From: Nocardiopsis suaedae
Lineage (GTDB): Bacteria; Actinomycetota; Actinomycetes; Streptosporangiales; Streptosporangiaceae
Reading direction: 5' to 3'
NCBI RefSeq assembly: GCF_027706745.1
Contig: NZ_JAQFWP010000056.1
Span: 1-47,691, forward strand
Length of the DNA: 47,691 bases
A program made the translations under genes and the position numbers. Of this stretch, positions 1 through 7,557 are shown piece after piece; the stretch's first letter is position 1; the number at the start of each line of letters is the position of its first letter. Below the pieces are notes generated by a model. That model was not told the origin of the DNA and searched no databases. It saw only the letters and a list, made by a program, of their open reading frames with translations.

Positions 1-14
1 CCACCGCCTCCCTC

Positions 15-363
15 GCACCCCGGCGGCCCGCCGCCCGGCCAGGGCCCGTCAGCGGGGTACCGGCCGAGCCGCCGCCCGCCCGGACCGCGAGGAGCCCGGC
101 GCCCGGCAGGCAGGCCAAGGGAACCGCCCCGCTGCTGCCGTCGCCGCCAATTTCCCTGCACCCCGGCGGCTCGCCGCCCGGCCGGGGTCCGGGAGTGGGG
201 GACCGGCTTCGCCGTTGCTGCCCATCACGGTGACCACGCACGCACCCGGTGGCCTACTGACCCGCAGGTAGGGCCGCTGACCTCCGTCGTCGCTGCCGTC
301 CACCCCACACCCCGGCGGCCCGCCGCCCGGCCGGGGCCCGCAAGCGGGGGACCTGCCGAGCCG
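15..363. repeat. Three ~57-bp direct repeats
   Basis: Copies lie at about 15-72, 158-214 and 308-363, each starting with a CACCCCGGCGG-like run, then CGCCGCCCGGCC, then AGCGGGG and GCCGAGCCG-like ends. They differ at a few bases and sit 143-150 bp apart. Each contains a small palindrome (CGGCGGCCCGCCG, with one change in copy 2) that could form a hairpin. The 388 bp before the NUDIX stop codon hold no gene I can support. The repeats may belong to the 3' end of a gene to the left of the window or to an intergenic repeat cluster. Confidence 0.7.
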
Positions 364-388
364 TCCCCTCCCTTCGGGGATGTCCGGG

Positions 389-928
389 TCAGGCCGCCCC
401 GTCTCCCGCCAGGCCCAGCTCGTGGGCGGCGGCGATGCCCTTGCGCACGATGTCCACGATGAAGTAGTCGCCCGGGTCGCGGTCGTCGTGGAGGAGGTCC
501 TCCCGCCCCTCCTCCACCCACATGAACTCGGTGTGCTTGCCCTCCTCCAGGCGCGGCGCCGACAGGTCGCCGTCGACGCGGACCAGGTAGTCCACCTCGT
601 GCCGCTCCACACCGTCGTCCGGGGTCCACACCAGGCGGTACAGCTCCGCCTCGACCGAGCGCAGCCTCCACCCCGTCTCCTCGGCGATCTCGCGGGCCAG
701 CGCCTCGGGCGCCGACTCGCCCGGCTCCACGTGCCCGCCCACCACGTCCCAGCAGTTCGGGAACGCCTTCCGGTCGGGGGAACGGCGCTGGGCGAAGGCC
801 CGTCCGCGCCCGTCCACCACCACGGCGCCGACCACCCACCGGTTCCCGTCCCCGGTGTCCGGGAAGGCGATCCCCTCCCGCACCGCGACGCCGCCCGACC
901 CTGTACCGTCCGTGTCCGTGCCGTCCAT
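389..928 (-). CDS. NUDIX hydrolase family protein
   Basis: Encodes 179 residues. The Nudix box is complete (GHVEPGESAPEALAREIAEE followed by TGW), matching GX5EX7REUXEEXGU, so a Mg-dependent pyrophosphohydrolase fold is clear. The substrate (nucleoside diphosphate derivative, capped RNA or other) cannot be told from the sequence. The N-terminal strand GNRWVVGAVVVDGRGRAFAQ and the C-terminal region fit a single-domain family member. The ATG at 928 is preceded by a TACGGT hexamer 7 nt upstream and no Shine-Dalgarno sequence, suggesting a leaderless mRNA. Much longer upstream readings are unlikely because they run into the divergent PrsW gene. It stands alone, divergent from the protease gene. 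Confidence 0.9.
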   Translation of the reverse strand: MDGTDTDGTGSGGVAVREGIAFPDTGDGNRWVVGAVVVDGRGRAFAQRRSPDRKAFPNCWDVVGGHVEPGESAPEALAREIAEETGWRLRSVEAELYRLVWTPDDGVERHEVDYLVRVDGDLSAPRLEEGKHTEFMWVEEGREDLLHDDRDPGDYFIVDIVRKGIAAAHELGLAGDGAA

Positions 929-935
929 GACCGCG

Positions 936-941
936 ACCGTA
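936..941 (-). promoter_or_regulatory. Leaderless -10 box of NUDIX gene
   Basis: TACGGT on the minus strand fits the actinobacterial TANNNT -10 and ends 7 nt before the ATG. No convincing -35 is visible. The match is short and could be chance. Confidence 0.4.
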
Positions 942-1034
942 CCGCCCGCCCGAGCCTTCCGGCGGCCGCAGGGGCCGCGATAGCGTAGGCGCCCCTGACG
1001 CGTAGGCCACCCCCGAGCCGGCACGAGGGAGACG

Positions 1035-3197
1035 ATGGACGTCCAGCCCATGCTCACCCGCGACCTGGTCCTGCGCGTATGCGCCAACTCCACCGAGTTC
1101 GACACCGCGTGGACCGACGACGAGCGCAAGGTCGTCGCCCCCTTCCTGGCGCCCCGCGACACCGCCCTCATCGACGCGGTCGTGCGCGGCGCCGCCGCCA
1201 TGGGGGTGGAGCGGATCCTGGTCTGCCGCACCCGCGCCGAGCACGCCTACGAGCCGGTCACCGACGCCCCCGCCACCACGGGCGGCATCGTGGAGGTCAT
1301 TCGCGGGTGGGGCGAGGACCCCACCGACCTGCTCGTGGCCGTGGAGGACCTGTCGGCGGCCGTGCTGGTCACCGCCGACGAGCTGACCGTGGCGGCCGGC
1401 CCCGACGCCTTCGTCCGCGCGGTCGTGGGCGCCGACGTGCCCGGGGTGCGCGCCGGGTTCGCCGAGGAGGCCCAGGACCGGCGCGACCCCGATCTGATGC
1501 GGTCCGCCCAGCGGTACGGGTGCCTGGAGCCCGGCGGCAGGCACGCCCGCACCTCCCGCGCCCCCGGCCCCGACCTGGCCGAGAAGCTGGCCGAGCGCGG
1601 CCGGTCGCTGCGCGAGCACGCCCCCGGCGCCGCCCGCGCGCTCCGCGCGGTGCGGGGCACCGTGTGCTGGGCGCTGCTCATCGTGCTCGGCATCGCCGCC
1701 GTGTTCTCGCCCGGCGTGTCCGCGGCCGTCCCGGCCGCCTTCGGCATGCTGTGGCTGCTGGTGCAGCTCGCGGTCCCCGCCCGGTCCCGCACGGTCGGGT
1801 TCGGCAGCCTGGTGCGGATCGTGCCGCTCGGGGCGCTGATGCTGTGGCCGGTGGCGTTCGCGCAGCAGACGCTCGCCGCCGCCCTCGGCCCGGCGGCGAT
1901 GGACGCCGGGGCCGGGGTCTACGTGGCCGTCTACACCGAGGAGATCGGCAAACTGGTGCCGCTGCTGGTGCTGTGGCCGGTCGCGCGCCGCCGGCTCCGC
2001 CGCCTGGCCGCCGTCGACTACCTGCTGCTCGGCGCCGCCTCCGGCGCCGGATTCCACCTGGCCGAGCAGGGCCTGGCGGCGCTGGCGAGCCGCGGGGCGG
2101 TCGTCGGGGCGGCGGAGCACGGGCTGTTCACGCTGCTGCCCGGGGCGACCCAGCTCCTCCCGGACGGCCCCGTCTTCCCGGGGCACGCGGTGCTGACCGC
2201 GCTGGTCACCGGAGCGTTCGGGCTGGCCGCCGTCGGGCGCCGGCGCGCCGGGCGGTGGCTGTGGGCGCTGCCGGTGCTGGCGGCGGGCACCGCCGCCGTC
2301 GTGCACACCCGCTACAACGCGGCGGTGGAGGGGCTGGCCGTCGACCCCGTCGGGGCCTTCCTGGCCGCGCTCACCGGAGACGGCGCGCTGGTGCGGTGGA
2401 TGCTCCTCGCGGTGCTGGCCGCCGCCGTCCTCCTCGACTACCGGCTGGCGCGGCCCACCGCCGACACGACGCCCCCGCTCCCCGGGGATGAACCGCTGGC
2501 GGGGCTGACCCGCGCCGCTCGCGGCCGCCAGGTGCGGGCGCGGGTCCGGGTCCCCGGCGACATCGCACCGGTGTTCCGCCGGGCGGCGCTGGCCGCCATC
2601 GGCGTGCCGGTGACGCTGGCCACCGGGGCGGCGGCGGTGGCGCACGAGCTGCAGGTGCAGTGGCGGGCGGCCCGGACGGGCCCGTCGGCGCTCTTCGACT
2701 CCTGGCGCTTCCTGCGGCACCGCCGCGCCCACGCGATGGGCGCCGCCCGGGCGGCCGGCCGCCCGTGGCGCCGGTACCCCTCGCACGCCCTGCTCGACGC
2801 GGCCCGGCGGCGCCTGGAGTCGGGCACGCCCGGGGCCGCCGCCGCGGCGGTCGTGGGCACCGCGGCCGCGGCGGCCGCCGCCCTGCCCGCACCGCCCCCG
2901 CTCGGCGCGGAACCCCAGGGGGCGGCGTACGCCCTGCCGGTGCTGCGGGCGGCGCTCGACACACTGGCGAACGGGCCGGGCGCGGAGACGGGCTGGGCCG
3001 TCGCCGGGGCCGCGGCGATCCTCGCCCTGGCCGTCGGCGGATGGTCGGTGCCGTGGTCGCCGCCCGCGGCGCGCACCCTGCTGCGCAGCCCCGGGCGGGC
3101 GGGTATGGAGATCATGGGCATGGCGGCGCCGGGCCAGCTGCCCTACGCGGCCGCGGGCCTGGCCTGCCTGCTGGTCCCGCGCCCCCCGAGGCAGTGA
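1035..3197 (+). CDS. PrsW-family intramembrane metalloprotease, extended
   Basis: Encodes 720 residues. The middle is strongly hydrophobic with several membrane segments (roughly residues 215-480) and carries PrsW-like signatures: EEIGK, then GFHLAEQ, GHAVLTALVTG and a later HTRYN. PrsW proteases cleave membrane proteins such as anti-sigma factors within the bilayer, but the target here is unknown. About 200 soluble residues precede the first membrane segment, and about 240 residues follow the core, including RFLRHRR-type basic stretches and a last hydrophobic pair near the C-terminus. That makes it much longer than a minimal PrsW of 200-400 residues. The ATG follows a GAGGGAG ribosome site. 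It is divergent from the NUDIX gene and ends in a long spacer before alr. Family assignment is good; the terminal regions are unassigned. Confidence 0.75.
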   Translation: MDVQPMLTRDLVLRVCANSTEFDTAWTDDERKVVAPFLAPRDTALIDAVVRGAAAMGVERILVCRTRAEHAYEPVTDAPATTGGIVEVIRGWGEDPTDLLVAVEDLSAAVLVTADELTVAAGPDAFVRAVVGADVPGVRAGFAEEAQDRRDPDLMRSAQRYGCLEPGGRHARTSRAPGPDLAEKLAERGRSLREHAPGAARALRAVRGTVCWALLIVLGIAAVFSPGVSAAVPAAFGMLWLLVQLAVPARSRTVGFGSLVRIVPLGALMLWPVAFAQQTLAAALGPAAMDAGAGVYVAVYTEEIGKLVPLLVLWPVARRRLRRLAAVDYLLLGAASGAGFHLAEQGLAALASRGAVVGAAEHGLFTLLPGATQLLPDGPVFPGHAVLTALVTGAFGLAAVGRRRAGRWLWALPVLAAGTAAVVHTRYNAAVEGLAVDPVGAFLAALTGDGALVRWMLLAVLAAAVLLDYRLARPTADTTPPLPGDEPLAGLTRAARGRQVRARVRVPGDIAPVFRRAALAAIGVPVTLATGAAAVAHELQVQWRAARTGPSALFDSWRFLRHRRAHAMGAARAAGRPWRRYPSHALLDAARRRLESGTPGAAAAAVVGTAAAAAAALPAPPPLGAEPQGAAYALPVLRAALDTLANGPGAETGWAVAGAAAILALAVGGWSVPWSPPAARTLLRSPGRAGMEIMGMAAPGQLPYAAAGLACLLVPRPPRQ

Positions 3198-3633
3198 CCG
3201 GGCGGGGCCCGCGAAGATCGCGGCAAAGGTGCGGTCGGGGAGGCGATCAGTTTGACCGCACGGGTCGGCACGATCGTGCGCAGCAGGCCGCCCCGGGCCA
3301 GGCAAGGCCGCTTGGGGCGGAGCCTGCGCTCGTCGGTGCGGGCCTGGGGCCAGTGGGCCCGGTAGCCGGTCCCGTAGCGCTTGCGCAGCCGGTGTCCGGG
3401 CGGGGAGTGGTGCATGCGGGGGTAGTGCGCTCCGCGGTGGTGGGCGCCGTTGCGGTCCGGCTCCCGGCCCACGGTAGCCGGGGCACGCCTCTGGCCCGGG
3501 CGGTGGCGGCCAGGGACGCGCCCTGGGTCCACATGTTCTCCAGCACCCCGGGTTTTGACAGCCCACTCGTCGAGATCATCGCCGACCCGCCGATGTGACG
3601 CGGGCGGTTTCCCCAGCGTGCAAAACTGATTCC
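3198..3633. other. 436-bp spacer, no confident gene
   Basis: The spacer lies between the PrsW and alr genes. The minus strand stays open in more than one frame for over 100 codons (for example a stretch with GTGYRAHWPQARTDERR), but nothing matches a family I know and no ribosome site supports a start. Such openness is expected in GC-rich DNA. It could be a decayed gene. The alr-proximal end holds a half copy of a dispersed palindrome (see 3550-3583). A TTGACA at 3555-3560 has no good -10 partner. Confidence 0.5.
3550..3583 (-). repeat. Half copy of dispersed palindrome (core type 2)
   Basis: Read on the minus strand, this shows CGATGATCTCGACGA followed by GTG and CTGTCA. This is the left half of the element at 21937-22002 with a small gap. 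The right half is not recognisable, so it is either a truncated copy or a chance partial match. It lies in the spacer upstream of alr. Confidence 0.5.
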
Positions 3634-4764
3634 ATGCCACCGAACTCCGCCGAAGCCCACGTCGACCTGGGGGCCGTCGCCGAGAACACCGCGCTGCTGG
3701 CCCGCCGGGCGGGCGGCGCCGAGGTGATGGGCGTCGTCAAGGCCGACGGGTACGGGCACGGCATGCTCCCCGCCGCCCGCGCCGTGCTCGCGGGCGGCGC
3801 CACCTGGCTGGGCACGGCGTTCGTCGAAGAGGCCCTGGAGCTGCGCGCCGCCGGGATCACCGCCCCCACCGTGGCGTGGATCCTCCCGCCCGGCGCCCCG
3901 CTCGGCGCGGCCGTCGCCGCCGGCATCGAGCTCGGCGTCTCCGCCGGGCACGTGCTCGACGACGTGATCACCGCCGCCCGGACCGAGGGCCTGCCCGCCC
4001 GGGTCCACCTCAAGGCCGACACCGGGCTCAACCGGGGCGGCGTCACCGCCGACGCCTGGCCCGCCCTGACCGCCGCGGCCGCCGCCGCCGAGGCCTCCGG
4101 CGAGATCGAGGTCACCGGCGTGTTCTCGCACTTCGCGTGCGCCGACGAGCCGGGCCACCCGTCCATCGCCGCCCAGGCCTCCGCCTTCTCCGAGGCCCTG
4201 GAGATCGCCGAGAAGGCCGGGCTGCGCCCCCGCGTGCGCCACTTCGCGAACTCGGCGGCCACCCTCACCCTCCCCGAGACCCACTACGACCTGGTGCGCC
4301 CCGGCATCGCCTCCTACGGCCTGTGCCCGATCCCCGGCATGGACGTGCCCGGCCTGCGCCCGGCGATGACGATGCGCGCCCGCGTCGCCCTGGTCAAGCG
4401 GGTCCCCGCGGGCAGCGGCGTCTCCTACGGCCACCGCTACACCACCGCCGCCCCCGCCAACCTCGCGCTGGTGCCGGTCGGCTACGGCGACGGGGTGCCC
4501 CGGGCCGCCACCAACACCGCCGAGGTGCTGGTGGCCGGGCGCCGCCGCACCATCTCCGGGACGGTCTGCATGGACCAGTTCATGGTGGACCTGGGCGACG
4601 ACACCGCCGAGCCCGGCGACTGGGCGGTGCTCTTCGGCGACCCCGCTCGGGGCGAGCCGGGCGCCCGGGACTGGGCGCGGCTGCTCGGCACGATCCCCTA
4701 CGAGATCGTCACCCGGGTGGGGCCGCGGGTCGCGCGCACCTATTCGGGTCCCGGGGCGCCCTGA
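3634..4764 (+). CDS. alr: Alanine racemase
   Basis: PLP-dependent interconversion of L- and D-alanine, supplying D-Ala for peptidoglycan. The 376 residues match the usual length. The PLP-lysine motif VVKADGYGHG is near residue 33. The barrel is followed by a C-terminal beta domain with SYGHRYTT, VGYGDGVPR and GTVCMDQFMVDLG; the Tyr of the SYGHRY region and the Cys-Met-Asp motif are typical of the second active-site half. I chose the ATG (MPPNSAEAHVDL) because family homology starts right after it. A GTG 39 nt upstream (3595) is in frame and cannot be excluded. It heads the tsaE-tsaB-rimI-tsaD group, an arrangement common in actinomycetes. Confidence 0.95.
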   Translation: MPPNSAEAHVDLGAVAENTALLARRAGGAEVMGVVKADGYGHGMLPAARAVLAGGATWLGTAFVEEALELRAAGITAPTVAWILPPGAPLGAAVAAGIELGVSAGHVLDDVITAARTEGLPARVHLKADTGLNRGGVTADAWPALTAAAAAAEASGEIEVTGVFSHFACADEPGHPSIAAQASAFSEALEIAEKAGLRPRVRHFANSAATLTLPETHYDLVRPGIASYGLCPIPGMDVPGLRPAMTMRARVALVKRVPAGSGVSYGHRYTTAAPANLALVPVGYGDGVPRAATNTAEVLVAGRRRTISGTVCMDQFMVDLGDDTAEPGDWAVLFGDPARGEPGARDWARLLGTIPYEIVTRVGPRVARTYSGPGAP

Positions 4765-4771
4765 GGCCGCC

Positions 4772-4777
4772 TACCCT
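4772..4777 (+). promoter_or_regulatory. Leaderless -10 box of tsaE
   Basis: TACCCT ends 7 nt before the GTG of tsaE, in the 20-bp gap after alr. There is no Shine-Dalgarno. The spacing fits a leaderless transcript starting at the GTG. Confidence 0.5.
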
Positions 4778-4784
4778 GGTACCC

Positions 4785-5237
4785 GTGAACCAGACCGACC
4801 TGATCCCGACCGACGCCGCCATGCGCGACCTGGGCGTGCGCCTGGCCGGCGTGCTCGCCGCGGGGGACCTGGTCATCATGTCCGGGCCGCTCGGTGCGGG
4901 CAAGACCACCCTCACCCAGGGCCTCGCCGAGGGCATGAAGGTCCGCGGCCCCATCACCTCGCCGACCTTCGTGATCTCGCGCATCCACCCCGCGCTCGCG
5001 GGCGGCCCGTCCCTGGTGCACGTGGACGCCTACCGGCTCTCCGGCGCCGACGAGCTCGACGACATCGACCTGGACATGACCCTGCCCGACGCGGTGACCG
5101 TCGTGGAGTGGGGCGAGGGCGTGGCCGAGGGGCTGAGCGACGAGCGCCTGGAGGTGGCGATCGACCGCCGCCCCGACGACACCCGCGAGGTGCGCCTGAC
5201 CGGCATCGGCGCCCGCTGGGACGGCGTGCGGCTGTAG
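4785..5237 (+). CDS. tsaE: tRNA t6A synthesis ATPase TsaE
   Basis: Encodes 150 residues, the usual TsaE size. It is the P-loop ATPase that regulates the TsaB-TsaD complex making N6-threonylcarbamoyl-adenosine at position 37 of ANN-decoding tRNAs. The Walker A is GPLGAGKTTL near residue 36, with downstream SPTFVI, HVDAYRL and VVEWGEG, all TsaE hallmarks. It starts with GTG 20 nt after alr and is followed 11 nt later by tsaB. Its TAG stop forms part of the likely -10 box of tsaB. Confidence 0.95.
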   Translation: MNQTDLIPTDAAMRDLGVRLAGVLAAGDLVIMSGPLGAGKTTLTQGLAEGMKVRGPITSPTFVISRIHPALAGGPSLVHVDAYRLSGADELDDIDLDMTLPDAVTVVEWGEGVAEGLSDERLEVAIDRRPDDTREVRLTGIGARWDGVRL

Positions 5238-5240
5238 GCT
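5235..5240 (+). promoter_or_regulatory. Leaderless -10 box of tsaB within tsaE stop
   Basis: TAGGCT starts with the TAG stop codon of tsaE and ends 8 nt before the GTG of tsaB. It fits TANNNT, and there is no ribosome site before that GTG. Read-through transcription from tsaE is also possible. Confidence 0.45.
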
Positions 5241-5248
5241 GGTCGACC

Positions 5249-5944
5249 GTGCTGCTCCTGGCTTTCGACACCGCGACCCCGGCCGTCACCGCCGCGGTCT
5301 GCCAGGCCCCCGAGGGCGGGGGCCCACAAACCGTCCGCACCGCGGCCGCCACCTCCTCGGTGGACGCGCGCCGCCACGGTGAACTGCTCGCCCCGGCCGT
5401 CCGGGACGTCGTCGCCGAGGCCGGCGCCCGGCTCGCCGACATCGCGCACATCGCCGTGGGCGTGGGGCCTGGGCCCTACACCGGGCTGCGCGTCGGCCTG
5501 GCCACCGCGCTCTCCCTGGCCGACGCCCTGGGGGTGCCCTGCCACGGGGTGCCCACCCTGGACGCCGTCGCCTACGCCTCCGGGCGCACCGGCCCGTTCA
5601 TCGCGGCCAGCGACGCCCGCCGCAAGGAGGTGTTCTGGGCCCGCTACGCCGACGCCTCCACCCGCACCGGGGAGATCGCCGTGGACCGGCCCGCGGACGT
5701 GGACACCGGCGGGCTGCCGGTGATCGGCCACGGCGCCGCGCTCTACCCCGCCGAGCTGGGCGGCGGAGCCGTCGACGCCTCCGCGTTCGAGCCGCTCTAC
5801 CCCTCGGCCCCGGCCCTGGGGGAGCTGGCCCTGCGCCGCCTGCTGGCCGGGGAGGAACTGGAGCCGCCCCGGCCGCTGTACCTGCGCCGCCCCGACGCTG
5901 TGGAACCGTCCGCGCCGAAGAAGGTGGGCCAGTGGAAGGCGTGA
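5249..5944 (+). CDS. tsaB: tRNA t6A synthesis scaffold TsaB
   Basis: Encodes 231 residues. TsaB is an inactive ASKHA-fold partner that dimerises with TsaD. LLLAFDTATPAVTAAV at the N-terminus and GVGPGPYTGLRVGLATA near residue 72 are diagnostic. The GTG start places the protein directly on the conserved N-terminal strand; the frame is open farther upstream but overlaps tsaE. The end overlaps rimI by 13 nt, so translation is probably coupled. Confidence 0.93.
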   Translation: MLLLAFDTATPAVTAAVCQAPEGGGPQTVRTAAATSSVDARRHGELLAPAVRDVVAEAGARLADIAHIAVGVGPGPYTGLRVGLATALSLADALGVPCHGVPTLDAVAYASGRTGPFIAASDARRKEVFWARYADASTRTGEIAVDRPADVDTGGLPVIGHGAALYPAELGGGAVDASAFEPLYPSAPALGELALRRLLAGEELEPPRPLYLRRPDAVEPSAPKKVGQWKA

Positions 5945-6438
5945 GCGGGGACCGGCCCGGGGACGGCGGCGTCCGTATCCGGCCCATGGCGAACGAGGAC
6001 GTCGCCCCGGTCATGGGACTGGAGCGCGCCCTGTTCCCCAAGGACGCCTGGACCGAGGACATGCTCCGGGGCGAGCTGTCCGAGCCCACCCGGCACTACT
6101 ACGTCGCCGACCGCGGCGGCGAGCTGCTCGGGTACGCGGGCCTGCGCGCGGTGCCGCCCGAGGGCGACGTGCAGACCATCGCGGTGCGCGCCGACGCCCA
6201 GGGCCACGGCCTGGGGGCGCGCCTGCTGACCACCCTGCTCGCCGAGGCGCAGGAGCGGGGCGTCACCGAGATGTTCCTGGAGGTGCGCTCGGACAACCCG
6301 CGGGCGCGTGAGCTCTACCGCCGCTTCGGCTTCGGGGAGATCGGGGTGCGCCGCAAGTACTACCGGGACGCCGACGCGGTCGTCATGCGCCGTTCGGCGA
6401 CGCCGGCCGAGCGGTCGGGCGAGGAGAGGATCCGATGA
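5932..6438 (+). CDS. rimI: Ribosomal protein S18 alanine N-acetyltransferase
   Basis: GNAT-fold acetyltransferase of 168 residues, predicted to acetylate the N-terminus of ribosomal protein S18. It shows the acetyl-CoA binding motif in [19 protein letters not shown], then [20 protein letters not shown] and [14 protein letters not shown], typical of RimI. The GTG at 5932 has GAAGG about 7 nt upstream. An alternative GTG at 5941 would give a GTGA overlap with the tsaB stop. It sits between tsaB and tsaD, the standard rimI position, and ends in an ATGA overlap with tsaD. The specific substrate is inferred from context. Confidence 0.88.
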   Translation: MEGVSGDRPGDGGVRIRPMANEDVAPVMGLERALFPKDAWTEDMLRGELSEPTRHYYVADRGGELLGYAGLRAVPPEGDVQTIAVRADAQGHGLGARLLTTLLAEAQERGVTEMFLEVRSDNPRARELYRRFGFGEIGVRRKYYRDADAVVMRRSATPAERSGEERIR

Positions 6439-7475
6439 GCCGAGACGACCTCCCCCTGGTCCTGGGCATCGAGACGTCGTGCGACGAGACCGGGGTGGGC
6501 CTGGTGCGCGGCTGCACGCTGCTGGGCGAGGACGTCGCCTCCAGCGTGGAACAGCACGCCCGCTTCGGCGGCGTGGTGCCGGAGGTGGCCAGCCGCGCCC
6601 ACCTGGAGGCCATGGTGCCCACGGTGCGCCGCGCCCTGGACAAGGCCGGGGCGGCGCCCTCCGACGTGGACGCGGTGGCGGTCACCGCGGGCCCGGGGCT
6701 GGCCGGGGCCCTGCTGGTGGGGGTGTCGGCGGCCAAGGCCTACGCGATGGCGCTGGACGTGCCGCTGTACGGGGTGAACCACCTGGTCGGCCACGTGGCC
6801 GTGGACCAGCTGGAGCACGGGCCGCTGCCCAAGCCCGCGGTGGCGCTGCTGGTCTCCGGCGGCCACACCTCGCTGCTGCTGGTGGAGGACCTGGCGACGC
6901 GGGTGCGGTCGCTGGGCGACACCGTCGACGACGCCGCCGGGGAGGCCTACGACAAGGTGGCCCGCCTGCTCGGGCTGCCCTACCCGGGCGGCCCGCCGAT
7001 CGACCGCGCCGCCCGCGAGGGCGACCCGGGGGCGATCCGGTTCCCGCGCGGCAAGTGGGGCGACGGCACCTACGACTTCTCCTTCTCGGGGCTGAAGACG
7101 GCGGTGGCCCGCTGGGTCGAGGACGCCGGGCGCGCCGGGGAGGACCTGCCGGTGTCCGACATCGCCGCGGGGTTCCAGGAGTCGGTGGTGGACGTGCTGA
7201 CCCGCAAGGCCGTCGACGCCTGCGTGGACAACGGCGTCGAGCACCTGGTGATCAGCGGCGGCGTGGCGGCCAATTCGCGGTTGCGCGCGCTGGCCGAGGA
7301 GCGCTGCGCCGAGGCCGGGGTGGAGCTGCGCGTGCCGCGCCCGAAGCTGTGCACCGACAACGGCGCGATGATCGGCGCCCTGGGGGCCGAGGTGGTGGCC
7401 GCCGGGCTGCCCCCGTCCCGCCTGGACCTGGCCACGGACACCTCGCTCCCGGTGACCCAGCCCCTGGCGCCCTGA
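6435..7475 (+). CDS. tsaD: tRNA threonylcarbamoyltransferase TsaD
   Basis: Catalytic subunit of t6A synthesis, transferring threonylcarbamoyl from TC-AMP to A37 of tRNA. The 346 residues match family size. The N-terminal [15 protein letters not shown], the metal-binding pair in NHLVGH (HxxxH), [17 protein letters not shown], and [11 protein letters not shown] with CTDNGAMIG are all intact. The start overlaps the rimI stop (ATGA), indicating translational coupling. It is the last gene of the cluster before a strong terminator. Confidence 0.97.
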   Translation: MSRDDLPLVLGIETSCDETGVGLVRGCTLLGEDVASSVEQHARFGGVVPEVASRAHLEAMVPTVRRALDKAGAAPSDVDAVAVTAGPGLAGALLVGVSAAKAYAMALDVPLYGVNHLVGHVAVDQLEHGPLPKPAVALLVSGGHTSLLLVEDLATRVRSLGDTVDDAAGEAYDKVARLLGLPYPGGPPIDRAAREGDPGAIRFPRGKWGDGTYDFSFSGLKTAVARWVEDAGRAGEDLPVSDIAAGFQESVVDVLTRKAVDACVDNGVEHLVISGGVAANSRLRALAEERCAEAGVELRVPRPKLCTDNGAMIGALGAEVVAAGLPPSRLDLATDTSLPVTQPLAP

Positions 7476-7494
7476 CCGGCGCCGGCCGAAGGGA

Positions 7495-7523
7495 AAGGGG
7501 GCGGGCCGTCGGCCCGCCCCCTT
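7495..7523. terminator. Bidirectional terminator after tsaD
   Basis: A 13-bp perfect stem (AAGGGGGCGGGCC, 7495-7507, pairing with 7511-7523) has a 3-nt loop. It lies 20 nt after the tsaD stop and between two convergent genes, so it can serve both strands. Confidence 0.9.
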
Positions 7524-7557
7524 CGTGCGTCCCGCGCGGTACTACCCGTCGCCGGAC

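Noticed and set aside
3555-3560. TTGACA as an alr promoter -35
   Set aside because: No TANNNT at 16-19 bp downstream; it lies inside a partial palindrome copy.
225-3566. Very long open frame on the strand opposite PrsW
   Set aside because: It shadows a GC-rich gene, has Arg/Gly/Pro-dominated composition and no motif; the PrsW frame has clear membrane and protease signatures.
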